This document shows positions 11,318-23,369 of a DNA stretch of 24,816 nt, in pieces. Both the position numbers and the translations under genes were made by a program. The notes below the pieces were generated by a model that searched no databases, was not told where the DNA came from, and worked only from the letters and a program-made list of their open reading frames with translations. The stretch is from assembly GCA_002245135.1 (NCBI GenBank), contig NGBS01000077.1, forward strand, positions 1 to 24,816, in the 5' to 3' direction. Source of the DNA: Proteromonas lacertae. Lineage: Eukaryota > Sar > Bigyra > Opalinata > Proteromonadidae. Position 1 is the stretch's first letter, and every line of letters starts with the position of its first letter.

Positions 11318-12215
11318 TTACATATCAGAAAAACCATCAGAAGTTTGTACTTTTCTTAATATAAACACAGTTGCATCACCCCATTCCATCACAGTATTCA
11401 TTTTCTCAAGCAAATGCCATTCATTTTTACCTGCCAGTATATTTTTCGACACTAATATAGCATAAGCTTCATATTTCATTGTTTCTATTAGAAAATAATA
11501 AAATAACTAATTAATACGAAATTTCTCAAGTAATACTTTCTCATAATTTGCATTCTTAGTTCCAGTAGTACAATACACAATATCTGCATTGGATATATCA
11601 GTGTCTTTCAAAGGTGAATATCTAAAAGTCACTTTTTGACAAGCAGAACTCAAGTTTCTTGACTTTATTATAGATGTATATTTCTCTCGAACTTTCAGTG
11701 CAATATCATATAAACCTTCTAAAGGTTCAAATCCAATACATTCTGAAAAATGATATAACAGACTAGCAGCTATAACAGCCTTACCAGAACCACAGAATAA
11801 ATCTACAAATTTTACATTTAGTTTATTCATTGCATGATATCTAAATTGTAACTAAAAAAAAGTAAATAATCAAAATATATTTTGTACTTTTCTTATTATA
11901 ATAGCAAAATATAGAAAATCAATTTCACCATATGCAAAGCTTCTACTATTCGATCTTTTTCTATCTCTCTCCTTCCTTGATACTTCTTTGCATATACTAG
12001 CAGAATATGGCTCAAATATTTCATTAAACAAACTTTCATCCGATTTAACTATGATTAAATAACTAAACTGCTATTATAATACTTAATTCAAGATCTAAGT
12101 CTTTAAATGCTTCTGAATTATATCCTCTTATTCTATCAATATGCATTCTTAGTTCATCATCCATTTCATGATTACTATCGTCATCTACATTGATAATTAC
12201 TCCATTATCACTCAT
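11318..12215 (-). CDS. DOT1-like class I SAM-dependent methyltransferase
   Basis: Exons 12215-12083, 12048-11888, 11851-11518 and 11484-11318 join in frame to 264 residues. An in-frame ATG at 12269 would add 18 residues; I prefer 12215 because the extra piece looks like untranslated leader. Key features are a helical KERDRKR segment followed by YGEIDFLYF (about residues 75-95); SAM-binding motif I FVDLFCGSGKAV (about residue 113 on) with the acidic GFEPLEGLY strand after it; NADIVYCTTGT at motif IV; and a C-terminal MEWGDATVFIL. This order (YGEI, DLGSGxGKxV-like loop, E..ExL, SWGxATVFI) matches the small DOT1/histone-methylation-family proteins of protists, which lack the long tails of animal DOT1L. 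The substrate is unknown: histone H3 is possible but unproven. Motif I reads DLFCGSG rather than DLGSG, an unusual variant. No frame breaks were seen. Confidence 0.72.
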
Positions 12216-12607
12216 TTTAAAATTGTGGTTATCGAAAATTTTGGATATAAAAAATAATAAAGTATGCATTGCTGTTAAATATGAATGAAATCAACTATAA
12301 TATTTTAGGTAATTATTATAAAAAAACATTAGGGGTATAATTACATAAATCTTAAAATATCGTAGATTATAATGCATTTGTATATTAGCAAATATTATTT
12401 TTTAATTAACCTAGCACCAACAATTATTATTATATTTAAACAAAGCTTATTATACTTAATTTAATATCAGTTATACTTTGTAATTATTAAAATTATCTTA
12501 TAAACAGGTGTAGAAAAATAATTAATTTTCATTGAGGTATATATTTTGACCCAGGAATGGTGGATTAAAATATATATTCGAAAATTAACTTATTCACTCT
12601 AAATGAT
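12216..12607. other. Intergenic region with a long hairpin
   Basis: This is about 390 bp of very AT-rich sequence between the methyltransferase start and the small reading frame. Apart from the hairpin at 12522-12588, I see no gene or RNA that I recognise. The part up to 12269 could be the methyltransferase's leader or an N-terminal extension. Confidence 0.5.
12522..12588. other. Long imperfect inverted repeat with GC-richer loop
   Basis: The 9-base arm 12522-12530 pairs perfectly with 12580-12588, and the 10-base arm 12538-12547 with 12567-12576, with a 7/3-nt internal bulge. The 19-nt loop (12548-12566) is much richer in G and C than its surroundings and can itself pair CC with GG. It could be a small structured RNA, a 3'-end element or a transposon scar; nothing in sequence decides this. 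Confidence 0.4.
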
Positions 12608-12721
12608 TTAAGCAATTGGTGGTATATCTGTTACTGAAGCTACAACCTTGCTGATACGGTCTGATATCGCATCACTTTTCAAACTGATTGTGTTTGTTTC
12701 TTTTAAGGTTCTTTTAGGCAT
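12608..12721 (-). CDS. Possible very small gene (37 codons, perhaps with an upstream exon)
   Basis: A short open frame starts ATG CCT AAA AGA and ends TAA, giving 37 residues (MPKRTLKETNTISLKSD... ending PPIA). Its base composition is clearly richer in G and C than the surrounding spacer, like the real exons of this window. A splice acceptor-like CACCTAG lies two bases before the ATG. An upstream ATG at about 12781 followed by a GTATGG donor could add a short first exon in frame (about 12781-12757). I recognise no family. It sits between NOSIP and the methyltransferase on the same strand. Confidence 0.3.
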   Translation of the reverse strand: MPKRTLKETNTISLKSDAISDRISKVVASVTDIPPIA

Positions 12722-12930
12722 ACCTAGGTGATATATTAAAAAAGGAAACCATACATTTAGGAAATAATGAGAATCTCATGGTAGATAGTTAAAAAAACGA
12801 GAAAACAAAGAATGTCGATTCGATTAAAAAATGTCTTTTCATTTAAAATTTCAAATATAACTGCCATTCCCTCCTCTATTCACCTTACCCTTTCTCAAAA
12901 CAACACAAAAATATAAAACGAGTTAATAAA

Positions 12931-13842
12931 TTATGTTAAACTTGGGGTATATACCTTACTAACAACATTATTATGTGAAGCAAATGAAGTTCCACCAGTC
13001 TGCAACTCTATGACATCCTTTGCCTTTATTTTAGCATTACATTCAAAGCATTTATCTGGTTTTAATTTATCAAAACATGAATAACAGAGAGTATGACCAC
13101 ATCTAAATATTTATTACATATAGAACACTATACTTTTTAAATAATACAACTCTTTGATATTTAATCTCCTTCAAACATGAAGAACATTGACATTTCTTAC
13201 TATCTGGTATAAAATTCAAATTCAAAGGAATTAGCATTTTCATATTAATATTATGATCTCCTGCTGGACATTTTGGTTCTAATATTAAGTTCTTTTCTAA
13301 CTGTTCTATTGTTGGAGTCTCTAATGGAGCTGGAGTTGATAATGAGGATGTTATATTAACTCTTTTTTCTACTTTTTTCTCTTCTTCGTTTATCGATGGG
13401 ATTCCTAATTGTTCCTTTTCAAATTCTAACTGTGATTTGGCTTGCTCTTCCTGTTTTTGTTCTTTTTCTTTTATCTATTTTATTAGATTATTTTATAAAA
13501 TACAGATTCTTTCTCTTTTTCTTTTATTATGAGTGCTTTACGTTTATTAATCTCTTTCTTTTGTGACAAGCAAACATTCTAATATGCATTCTTTACAAAA
13601 AATATGACCTTTTGTACTATTAAGAATAATTTAACGATTTTATACCAACTCATAGGATCTCTGACTTCTTGTAAACATATATTACACGCTTCAAACGGTT
13701 TTGAAGAATCAGCACCTATCCTTTGTTCAATTGTTCCGTAGTTACTTCTAAAAACAATATAAAACTGGCGTACTTGTATTTTTTCGTTTGATCATAGGTG
13801 AAAAAATCCTTTAGAATTCGCATTCTTTGAATGTCTAGGCAT
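12931..13842 (-). CDS. NOSIP: NOSIP-type E3 ubiquitin ligase (split U-box/RING)
   Basis: This is a homologue of nitric oxide synthase-interacting protein, a nuclear ubiquitin ligase with a split RING/U-box fold, associated with spliceosomes in many eukaryotes. Exons are 13842-13774, 13747-13646, 13616-13504, 13474-13134 and 13102-12931, about 264 residues against about 300 in animals and plants. The N-terminus MPRHSKN and the stretch SNYGTIEQRIGADSSKPFEA match the diagnostic family start. CNICL...DPM and KGHIFCKECILECLL form the first RING half. A Lys/Glu-rich helix follows, then a second Cys/His half (CQCSSC, CGHTLCYSC, CFEC) and the family-typical ELQTGGTSFASHN close to the end. Two +1 frame changes are visible: one in a T6 run at about 13801-13806 just before the conserved TYD, and one near 13562-13576 before KKEI. 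Both sit in the most conserved parts, so sequencing indels are more likely than real loss. It is divergent from DHFR-TS with 141 bp between starts. Confidence 0.88.
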
Positions 13843-13983
13843 TTATTTTGATTTTTTATAAAAATTTATCAAGCTTTAATGTGGTGGTTCGAAAAATATT
13901 TTTTTCATTTCCATTTTATAAATGAAACGGATATAATATTCAAATAAATAATCAAGCTTAATTAGAGATTTTGGCGCCATTCA
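13843..13983. promoter_or_regulatory. Divergent promoter region NOSIP / DHFR-TS
   Basis: The 141 bp between the two divergent start codons must contain both promoters and both 5' leaders. It is AT-rich, with an A/T-run-dense middle and a short GC-richer TTGGCGCCA palindrome-like patch at about 13971-13979, just before the DHFR-TS start. TTGGCGCCA resembles E2F sites, which control S-phase genes including DHFR elsewhere; that link is inference. Confidence 0.45.
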
Positions 13984-15513
<1,530 letters not shown>

Positions 15514-15558
15514 AACCCATACAAAACTAAAAAAAAATAATAATTAAATCTATTAATT

Positions 15559-17249
15559 TTAATAACCTAAATCTTCTCTTAATATCTTCTCATATAACAG
15601 AATATGTGATTCAGAACATCCAATCAGATTCGGATCAGCTGTACTTACATGCAGATCCTGTATCTCAAACCATTGTCTTGAAGCTTGATGATTAATATGA
15701 ACATGATAAGTTCCCTCATTAATTGCATCAAAATCTTTTCTTCTCTTTACTTTTGTATCTCCAGCTATAGTTTCATGAGTTATGTTTGAAACTAAGTTGA
15801 ATCTTGGACAATTCTTTGCTACTTCATCTAATTGAATTGATTCAGGTAATTTAAATAAATCATTTTCACTCAAATCGAGATTAATTATTGGAAATTCTAC
15901 AATGGTAGGATTTTTATCCATTGTCCAAGAATTACGTTGAAATCTTTTAATTTGAAATATCAGATAACTATATATAATAATAATAATGACAATATATATA
16001 CTTTGGTAATGTCAATATCTTATATTTCTTCTGAGATTGTTCTATCGAATTAATTGTAACAGTTTCACCATCATATTTCTTCAATACTGTCATTATATTT
16101 ACCTTTGGTATTACATTACTCCCAGCTCTATCTTTAAACAACGGAATAGGAGGAACATCCAATGTTAATAACATAAATGGAACAGTTAAAGTTTGTGTCT
16201 TGGATAATTCGTTTAATATATCATCATATGTTTGATTTAATTTTCTCTTCATCTTATTGGATGCAGTTGTTGTTGTTGTTGTAACTTCTATTTTTCCTTG
16301 AAATATTTTGTGAATTATTGATGTTTTGTAGCTGCTTTTATTTGTATTGTTATTGTTTGGTTCGATTAATCCTTCATGAAGTGTGTTTAATAACCATGTT
16401 AAGAATAAAGTAGAATCTTCTCTTTTACCTAAATTGAAGCGTTTTTTACTTACTATTGAACATTCTGTACAAAACTCATGAGGACCAACACAATTTTTGA
16501 AATTGTTTTTGTTCCAAATTCTTCGAATTAAACTGCCAAATGTATGAACTATACTACTCTATAAATAGATAATAGAATTTATATATATATAATACTTTAC
16601 TATATGAATAATTATTTTTATCTAAAAAGAAGTTTCTCAATGGTTTTACTTGAGATAATGCATGAACTACACTGGTCATGTAGTCACTACATCCTAAGTC
16701 ATTCATTCCAATATATCCTGGTAAATAAGCACTACCAAACTGATCGTGTGATAACTCAGTGTTGTTATCTATATTTTTGATTTCATCTTTGGTGAATTTT
16801 GGATCTAGTGCTTCTATTACGTCTTTTAGTGTGTTGTCGATTATTTCATAATTATCTGGTAGACAGTAAAATCTATTAATCGTAATTTAATATAGAGATA
16901 CTTTGTAGTTTCGAAATTGAGAAAAATATGATGACCTTCTTGGACAGAGTGAGTATATGCATGAGTATTAATACCTCTTCCCTAATGACAATCAAGAAGA
17001 ATAGTAATACTTGAAAATAAACGCCACAAACCAAACATGCATAGACATTGTGTTTTGATAATGATATAGAACATTCCTAAGATTATATTGAAACTGTTTA
17101 TACTCTCGGTAGATCAAAATCAAGAACATGTCTGTTAATTGTGTCCAAATAAGGACATTCTTTCCCACTAACAACAGCTATTCACACGATAAATATTTTA
17201 AATACTTGTTTTATTTCGATCTGATTGGTGAATCTCTTTCTACTTCCAT
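15559..17249 (-). CDS. USP39: SAD1/USP39, U4/U6.U5 tri-snRNP-associated pseudo-deubiquitinase
   Basis: This is a spliceosome factor needed for tri-snRNP assembly/stability. Exons are 17249-17206, 17177-17104, 17076-17011, 16981-16902, 16872-16596, 16558-16002 and 15967-15559; introns are 27-37 nt. The product is about 501 residues (yeast about 450, human 565). The zf-UBP domain shows ECPYLDTINRHVLDFDL, YACLVCGVYFQ, INTHAYTHSVQEGHH and FYCLPDNYEIID. The USP-like domain has YLPGYIGMNDLGCSDY, in which the catalytic Cys position is Asp as in known SAD1/USP39; then FMLLTLDVPPIPLFKD, LPNYLIFQIKRFQRN, DKNPTIVEFPI and WFEIQDLHV, with Thr instead of the His of an active GHY. So it is an inactive USP fold, as expected for this family. 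One +1 frame change is needed in the poorly conserved first exon, at or before an in-frame AAA TAA at about 17211-17216; another start is not obvious. Its stop is 45 bp from the DHFR-TS stop. Confidence 0.93.
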
Positions 17250-17302
17250 TTTTTAAAAACCAAAAAGAACAAACCTCAGCTTGATTTGAAAATTGCATTT
17301 CA
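17250..17302. promoter_or_regulatory. 53-bp divergent promoter SAD1 / UTP10
   Basis: Only 53 bp separate the divergent start codons of two nuclear RNA-processing genes, so promoter elements and leaders are shared or extremely short. I see no recognisable motif beyond AT-richness and A/T runs. Confidence 0.5.
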
Positions 17303-20300
17303 ATGACTTCTAGTCTAAAGAAGCAATTAGCAGCACTACAGTCAGTGCCATATTCATCAAAGAAGAGGGCGTCAATTCTTTATGATGAAAAAGAAGCTGC
17401 AGATATTGGTTTGGACCAATTATACAGAAATGCAAAACTAGCATTCTATGATCTGTGTGGATTGGAGCATCAGTTATCAGCATATGAATCAGTATTGTTT
17501 GATGAACCAAATGGATATCGTGCAAGAGGACAATACACAAATGATGAGAGTAAGAAGTTAAACGAGAACATTGAATCATTCCTATTCTATATGTCTCCTT
17601 ATGCATTATTGCCACAAGCAAAAGCTGTATTAGAGTATTTCATCAGAAGATATGCTGTTAATGATTATGATGTAGATACTCTCATGAAAATCTACTTACC
17701 TTACCACGAAACGGATTTATTCCCAAAGATATTACAAATATCACAAATAGGCAACAACTCAATTTGGTCATTTTTATATGGAATAAAGAAAAGCAAATCA
17801 AACCTTCCTCGAACTGTTTTATCCAAGCAATGTTTGAAAGATCCAGCCTTTTTCCAATTTGTGTGTGAAATCCCTCAAAAAATGATCGAAAAGAATGTAG
17901 TTTATAAACACATCCTTTCATTCTATGTTGCTGTGATTGGCGAAGCAATTTCAATTCCTCTTAAAAGTGATTCAGAAACATTTCTAAACACATTTTTACC
18001 ATATTTAGTGAATGGATTAAAATGTAAACAATGCAGTGAATATCAAGTATCATGTTATATTTTATTAGTTCAATTATTCTATTCATTTTCATTAACCAAA
18101 TCAACATTAAAAACACTTATGAAGTTGATCATTAAATATATGAATGATGATTAGTTTAATGATGGTATTACAGTGTTTAATTATAATGTATGATACTCAA
18201 CATATAGTGAAAATCTCAAATAAAATAATTAAGAAATTAATGAAGAATCCACATATCAATGAAGTGTTGAAACAAATACATGATAAATATTATCCAAATT
18301 TAAAGAATCATTTACCATTGAATAACCAAGAAAATGAAGAAGAAGATGATGATGATGAAGAAGAAAATAATAAAAAGAAAGAAGGAGAAGAAGATGAGAA
18401 AAACAAGAGAAAAGTAACAGGTGAACATTTTATATCTACATTATTATATGAAGTTGGAATAATTCAAATCAGTTCAATCCAAAATGATATTCACTGTGAT
18501 AAATAATGATAATAAAATACTATCCGTTATAGATAATCTATTTATTGATTTAGAATCTTATAAGAAAGCTGATCAAGAGAATTTATGCATTATCAAATCC
18601 AATTTATATTCAGAATTGATTAAACAACCTAATTATGATTTCAACACCAATATTACTATCTTAATTCCACTTATTAATTTCATATTTACTTTAATATATC
18701 AAAGAGGAAATCACAAAACTGTCAAAGACATTGTATTGAAATTCTTATCTAATTTTAATATCTCATTATTTGAAGGTTGTAATAATGATAGTAGTAGTAT
18801 CTATGATGATTTATTTAAGGTTATTTCTATTAATATAATAAAGAATCCTCAGTTATATAGAGATATATTAGAATGTTGTAATTTACCTTCCTCTAATTGG
18901 ATTGTTTTAATTTTATCATACTTTATACTTCAAAATAAGAAAAATAATATTTCTGTCACTAGAAATGATAATGAATATGATTTTTATTTTGTTATTTATC
19001 AATTATTATGTAATGAAATTAATAATATTGAAGTAATTGAAGGAGAAAGTAAAGAAATGGGAAAAGATGAAGATATTATGAAGAATATGATTAGATGTAA
19101 TGATAATAGGCAGAAATTAGGAATATGTTTTATTATATTTAAAGAATTGATTGATTCTATACAATCACATATTGATTATGAAGGTGAAATGACAATATCA
19201 ATAATCATATCCTATTTATTATCTATTGAGAATAATACAATATATCAATTATATGAGAGTGAGATATATAATTTATTTGTAACAGTGTTGAATGATAGGA
19301 AGTATGATATTTTAAACACAATACTTGTCAATCCATCAAGCCAAGCCTCACCTCAAGCTCAAATTCATTCTTTTCAAATGTATTACAAATTATTGAAATT
19401 GACTGATAAAAATACAATAGCAATATTACCATTAGCATTTGTATCATTATATCATAGTTCAAAACCGATTAGAAAATATTCGATTGAGATATTTAATGAA
19501 TTATTACAATCTTCATCATCATCACTATCAACAACAGCAGCAGTAGAAGCAACTCCATCAAGAAAGAAATCAACCAAAAAGTCAACTCAAAAGAAACAAT
19601 ATTCCAATTCAATACACCATTTTATTGATATAATCATCAACAATAAAGAAGAAATAATAAATGCCAATAAAGGCATTAATATGGTATGTAAAAAGATATT
19701 TGGTGGTGGTGGTAAAGAGACACAGTTGTTGTTATCAGCCAATGAAATTGAAGAGGTTTTTGAAACACTATTTACTTCAATTATGAATGATAATTACTTA
19801 AGAATCTCATACTTATATTCTATATTAGAAGATTGTGTATTTCCAAAGTCAGTATCATTATATTCAATTGAACTACTTAAGAGAATCATTGAAGATTGCA
19901 AAACTAATAAAATCAATCAGCAAGAAATTTCTGAAGAAATTTCTACCTGTTTCAAACATATCTCAAACCATTTATTCCAAATCAAGCCTGTAACGGATGA
20001 ATTATTCGAACTGTATATTTCAATAATAAAAGGAATAGAAGTGAATAATAATGTTTCTATAATTATACCAATTCTATTGGATAATTTTACCAATGAATTT
20101 TATTTATCACTTTCTATAGAACAAAGAATTGAGATATTTAATTCATTATTCTGTCTATTGAAGCATAATGATATTGTCTCCTCACAATTAGTATATTCAA
20201 CCATTGGAAGATTCAAAATGGATTTATCCTATATAGAATCATGTTTTGAAAAGTTGGAAATCCTCGATGAAAATAACCTCTATGAATGGTTAAATAATGT

Positions 20301-23235
20301 TACTGTATACAATGAGATATTACGAAATAACGATGAAATGAAGAACTACACTCCATTACTCTCTCATTTATTCACTTATTTAGAGATACTACTTCCAATA
20401 ATCTTAAAACAAGAGAATAATAGCAATGATGCTTCTATGGAATATACTTTACAAGCTATATTGGAGAATATATTGAATTATTCAGTTTATATCTTAGATA
20501 TTAGTGAAAAGACAACAACTTCTACTTCACAAACACCCTCCAAACGTAGAAAATCAATGAAAGACTCCAGTATATTCAATATTGAAATATTATTACAATA
20601 TCTTCAAGAAAAGATCAATCCTCAATCACGTAATACAACTCTATTAATCATTGGTACACTAGTAAGAGGAAAATATGATAAAATATTGAAAGATATCTAT
20701 CCAACACTTGATAAAATGATAAAATTGAATTTGTGTAATGATGTAGAAATCAATTATCATATTATCTTACAATTATTAAGAATGATAATGTCTACAATAC
20801 AATCAAAGAATATGATTATTGAATATTTACAGCTATTTATTAATAATTATAACATTTACCCTGAAAATAGAAGATTATCATTCTTCAAATCAGTTGTGTC
20901 TATATTTACAGTGAGTAATCTATATTGGACTCAATTGTTGTTTTATATTAATATTTATAATAATAACAATATCAATGATAATGATAAGAATGAGATTATA
21001 TCATTTTTACACCAATTATCATCCAATTTTCCACCATTATATCAAGTATCTAATCTTTCACATTTATTATCAATATCTTTATCAAATATTATTGAATTAT
21101 TATCCAAATCTTAAAGATAATAATAATAATAATAATAACGGTAATGATATAATAGAAAATGAAATACCAAATACTATTAAAACTCAATATTTAGATAAGA
21201 TCAATATTGTCAATTTCATTACTGATTTATTACACTTTGTTTCAGGTCATATGACTTCAGATATCTTCTTACAACAAATCATTGGAAATAATGAAATAGA
21301 AACTAAACAATTAGAAAAAGGATATTTACAAGATATGTGAAATTATATTCATATTAATAAGATGTATTGCTAATCAATGCTAGTTTACCAATAACTGAAC
21401 AACAAAAACAAAAAAGAAACGACTCTTTTTTACCAATTTTGAATTCCTGTTATGATATTATTGATACAATCAATGAATTACTTTCTATTCCTTCATTCAT
21501 TGTAGTTATTTCAGAATTATTGAACAACAGTCACAGTATAGTGAGAAAGAAAGCATTATTGTTTTTCAATAAAAAATAGAATCTGAAGAAAATACAATGT
21601 CTCCACAAGAGCAGAAGCTATTCTTAGAAATGTTACCTGAACTATCAAAAAGTAATACAAAACCAAAATGAAGAAATAATCAACAAACAAACTGCTATAT
21701 TATCAATACATATTTTAGCTGAACATTTTGCTGATAAATATAATAATGAATTTGTATCTTCCTTAGAAACAATAATTCAAGTTATTCAGAGTGAAATTAA
21801 GTCTAATAATAACAATAGACAATTAATAGGAAGTTGTTATATTTGTCTAACTAGTTTATGCAAGTCATTAAAGACGAAAATATTGAAATATTTATCTCAG
21901 TTCTTCCCACACTTATTACAATTAATAAAACACTTTATAAACGAAGGAAATAATACCAATAATAAGCTATCTGATTCTTCATTATTATTACTTCAAAGTC
22001 TATTATCTTCTTTATCTTCAATAATTCAAAATATTCCATCATTTTTTATCTCCTTATATTAAAGAAATATTAATGTCTATTTTAACACCTTATTTCATTA
22101 GAAATGATGATTTAATTAGTTATGTTCAGATTATATTGAAATTGATTGGTCAAAATATAGAGATTAGAGTTTTATATCCAATCTTAGATGAAATAAGTGA
22201 GAAAATATTGAAGTTGAAAGATTCAAAATGTATTATCAATTTGTTGTATTTATTACAAAAGTTGTTTGAAAAACTATCCAAAGAAGATGTGTTTTACTAT
22301 CATAAATCATTATTTGATTATTTAATCAGATTTATGAACTATAGAACAATCAATAAACAACAACAACAACAACAACAACAGCAACAAGATAATGAAGAAG
22401 AAAATGATGATGATATAATATATGAAACTGAAAGTCTATTATTTCAACCATGATTTGCATTTATATTAAAACTATCTGAAAGTCAATTAAGACCACTGTT
22501 TTTACATCTTTGTGAATGGTTTAAGAGTAACAATAATAATGAAGGAGAAGTGATAGTTGAAATAAGAAGTGAAAGAGGAATAATATTCTACAACATGTTG
22601 GATGAAATAACACACAAGTTAAGATCAATATTTGTACCATATTATGGCTATGTATTTGATGATATACTCAACGAATTAGAGTTAATATACAACAAATCTA
22701 AACATGAGAGATTAGATAGTGATACTTATATGTTATTAAAACAAATAATTAAATGTATTTGTAGTTGTGCTTTATATGATGATGAGAATAAATTCATTGA
22801 CAAAGACAAATTTGAAGTTTTAAGAAGTTCGTTAATTAACACTATTGAAATAACAAATCTACCAAATAATGAGAATTATAATGATTATATTGATAATTAT
22901 ATAATTCCATGTGTATGTCAAGTTATTTTAGATGTTAATGATGATATACAATGGAAACCTTTCCACCATGAATTACTTTTATTAACTCGATCTTCTGATG
23001 AAACGATTAAAGTGTCATCAGTGAAAGTTATAAGAGAATGCTTTACTAGAGTGGGTGAACAGTATTTGATATTATTATCTGAGACAATGCCTTACTTATC
23101 TGAATTATTGGAGATAATAATGAAGATGTTGAAAATGAGAGTTTGAAATTGAAGCAGTGTATTGAAGATTTGTCTGGTGAATCGATTGATAGTTATTGGT
23201 ACAATAAATACTTATTTAAACCTTATATTGATTGA
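17303..23235 (+). CDS. UTP10: UTP10/HEATR1, HEAT-repeat U3 snoRNP/SSU-processome protein, frame-interrupted
   Basis: This encodes a nucleolar HEAT-repeat scaffold for rRNA transcription and 18S processing. The N-terminus is diagnostic: MTSSLKKQLAAL, ASILYDEKEAADIG, FLFYMSPYALLPQAKAVLEY and LMKIYLPYHETDLF. The C-terminus shows the BP28CT region: FAFILKLSESQLRPLFLHLCEW, LRSIFVPYYGYVFDD, WKPFHHELLLLTRSSDE and LLSETMPYLSELLE. The span equals about 1,970 residues, normal for the family, with no convincing intron. An acidic/Lys tract lies at about 18330-18415 and a (CAA)n polyGln tract at about 22357-22386. The frame is broken repeatedly: +1 changes near 18150, 18490-18507, 20975-21114, 21300-21340, 21360-21412, 21669 and 22042-22062; -1-type changes near 21575 and 23105; and one in-frame TGA at 22451-22453. 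The stretch 18484-21114 (876 codons) is clean. As UTP10 is essential and conserved motifs continue across the breaks, sequence indels are likelier than a dead gene. Confidence 0.88.
22357..22386 (+). repeat. (CAA)n polyglutamine tract in UTP10
   Basis: An almost pure CAA run with one CAG near its end codes for about ten glutamines inside UTP10, followed by an acidic stretch. It lies in a variable inter-repeat loop just before the BP28CT-like region. Confidence 0.85.
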
Positions 23236-23369
23236 TTGTGTTGATTTGAACATCTCAAAAGAATTAGAAGATTCTATATGTCACATATATCCATAATAAT
23301 ACAGTAGAGTTAGACTTACTCAATATACACGTAAAAGAAGACTAATTTAAAAAAAACTGATTTTGAACT

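Noticed and set aside
12522-12588. tRNA or terminal inverted repeat of a transposon
   Set aside because: No T-loop consensus or acceptor stem, and no transposase or target-site duplication around it.
17206-17216. Euplotes-like programmed +1 frameshift at AAA-TAA in SAD1
   Set aside because: The context fits superficially, but conserved genes nearby show shifts upstream of the stop in homopolymers, and some breaks are of the -1 type, so a stop-driven mechanism is not supported as the general explanation.
17310-17954. Minus-strand open frames of 103 and 90 codons opposite the UTP10 N-terminus
   Set aside because: They lie antisense to strongly conserved UTP10 sequence and have no recognisable motifs; shadows of the real gene.
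18124-18154. A 31-nt intron in UTP10 starting GTTGAT and ending GATTAG
   Set aside because: It would restore the frame, but the donor GTTGAT does not match the GTAT/GTAC donors of all placed introns, and the segment reads like coding sequence.
17303-23235. Identification as RRP12 (NUC173) rather than UTP10
   Set aside because: Considered first because of HEAT repeats and ribosome-biogenesis look, but the N-terminal LYDEKEAADIG and LPYHET motifs and the C-terminal KLSE..LRPLF and WKP motifs are those of UTP10/HEATR1.
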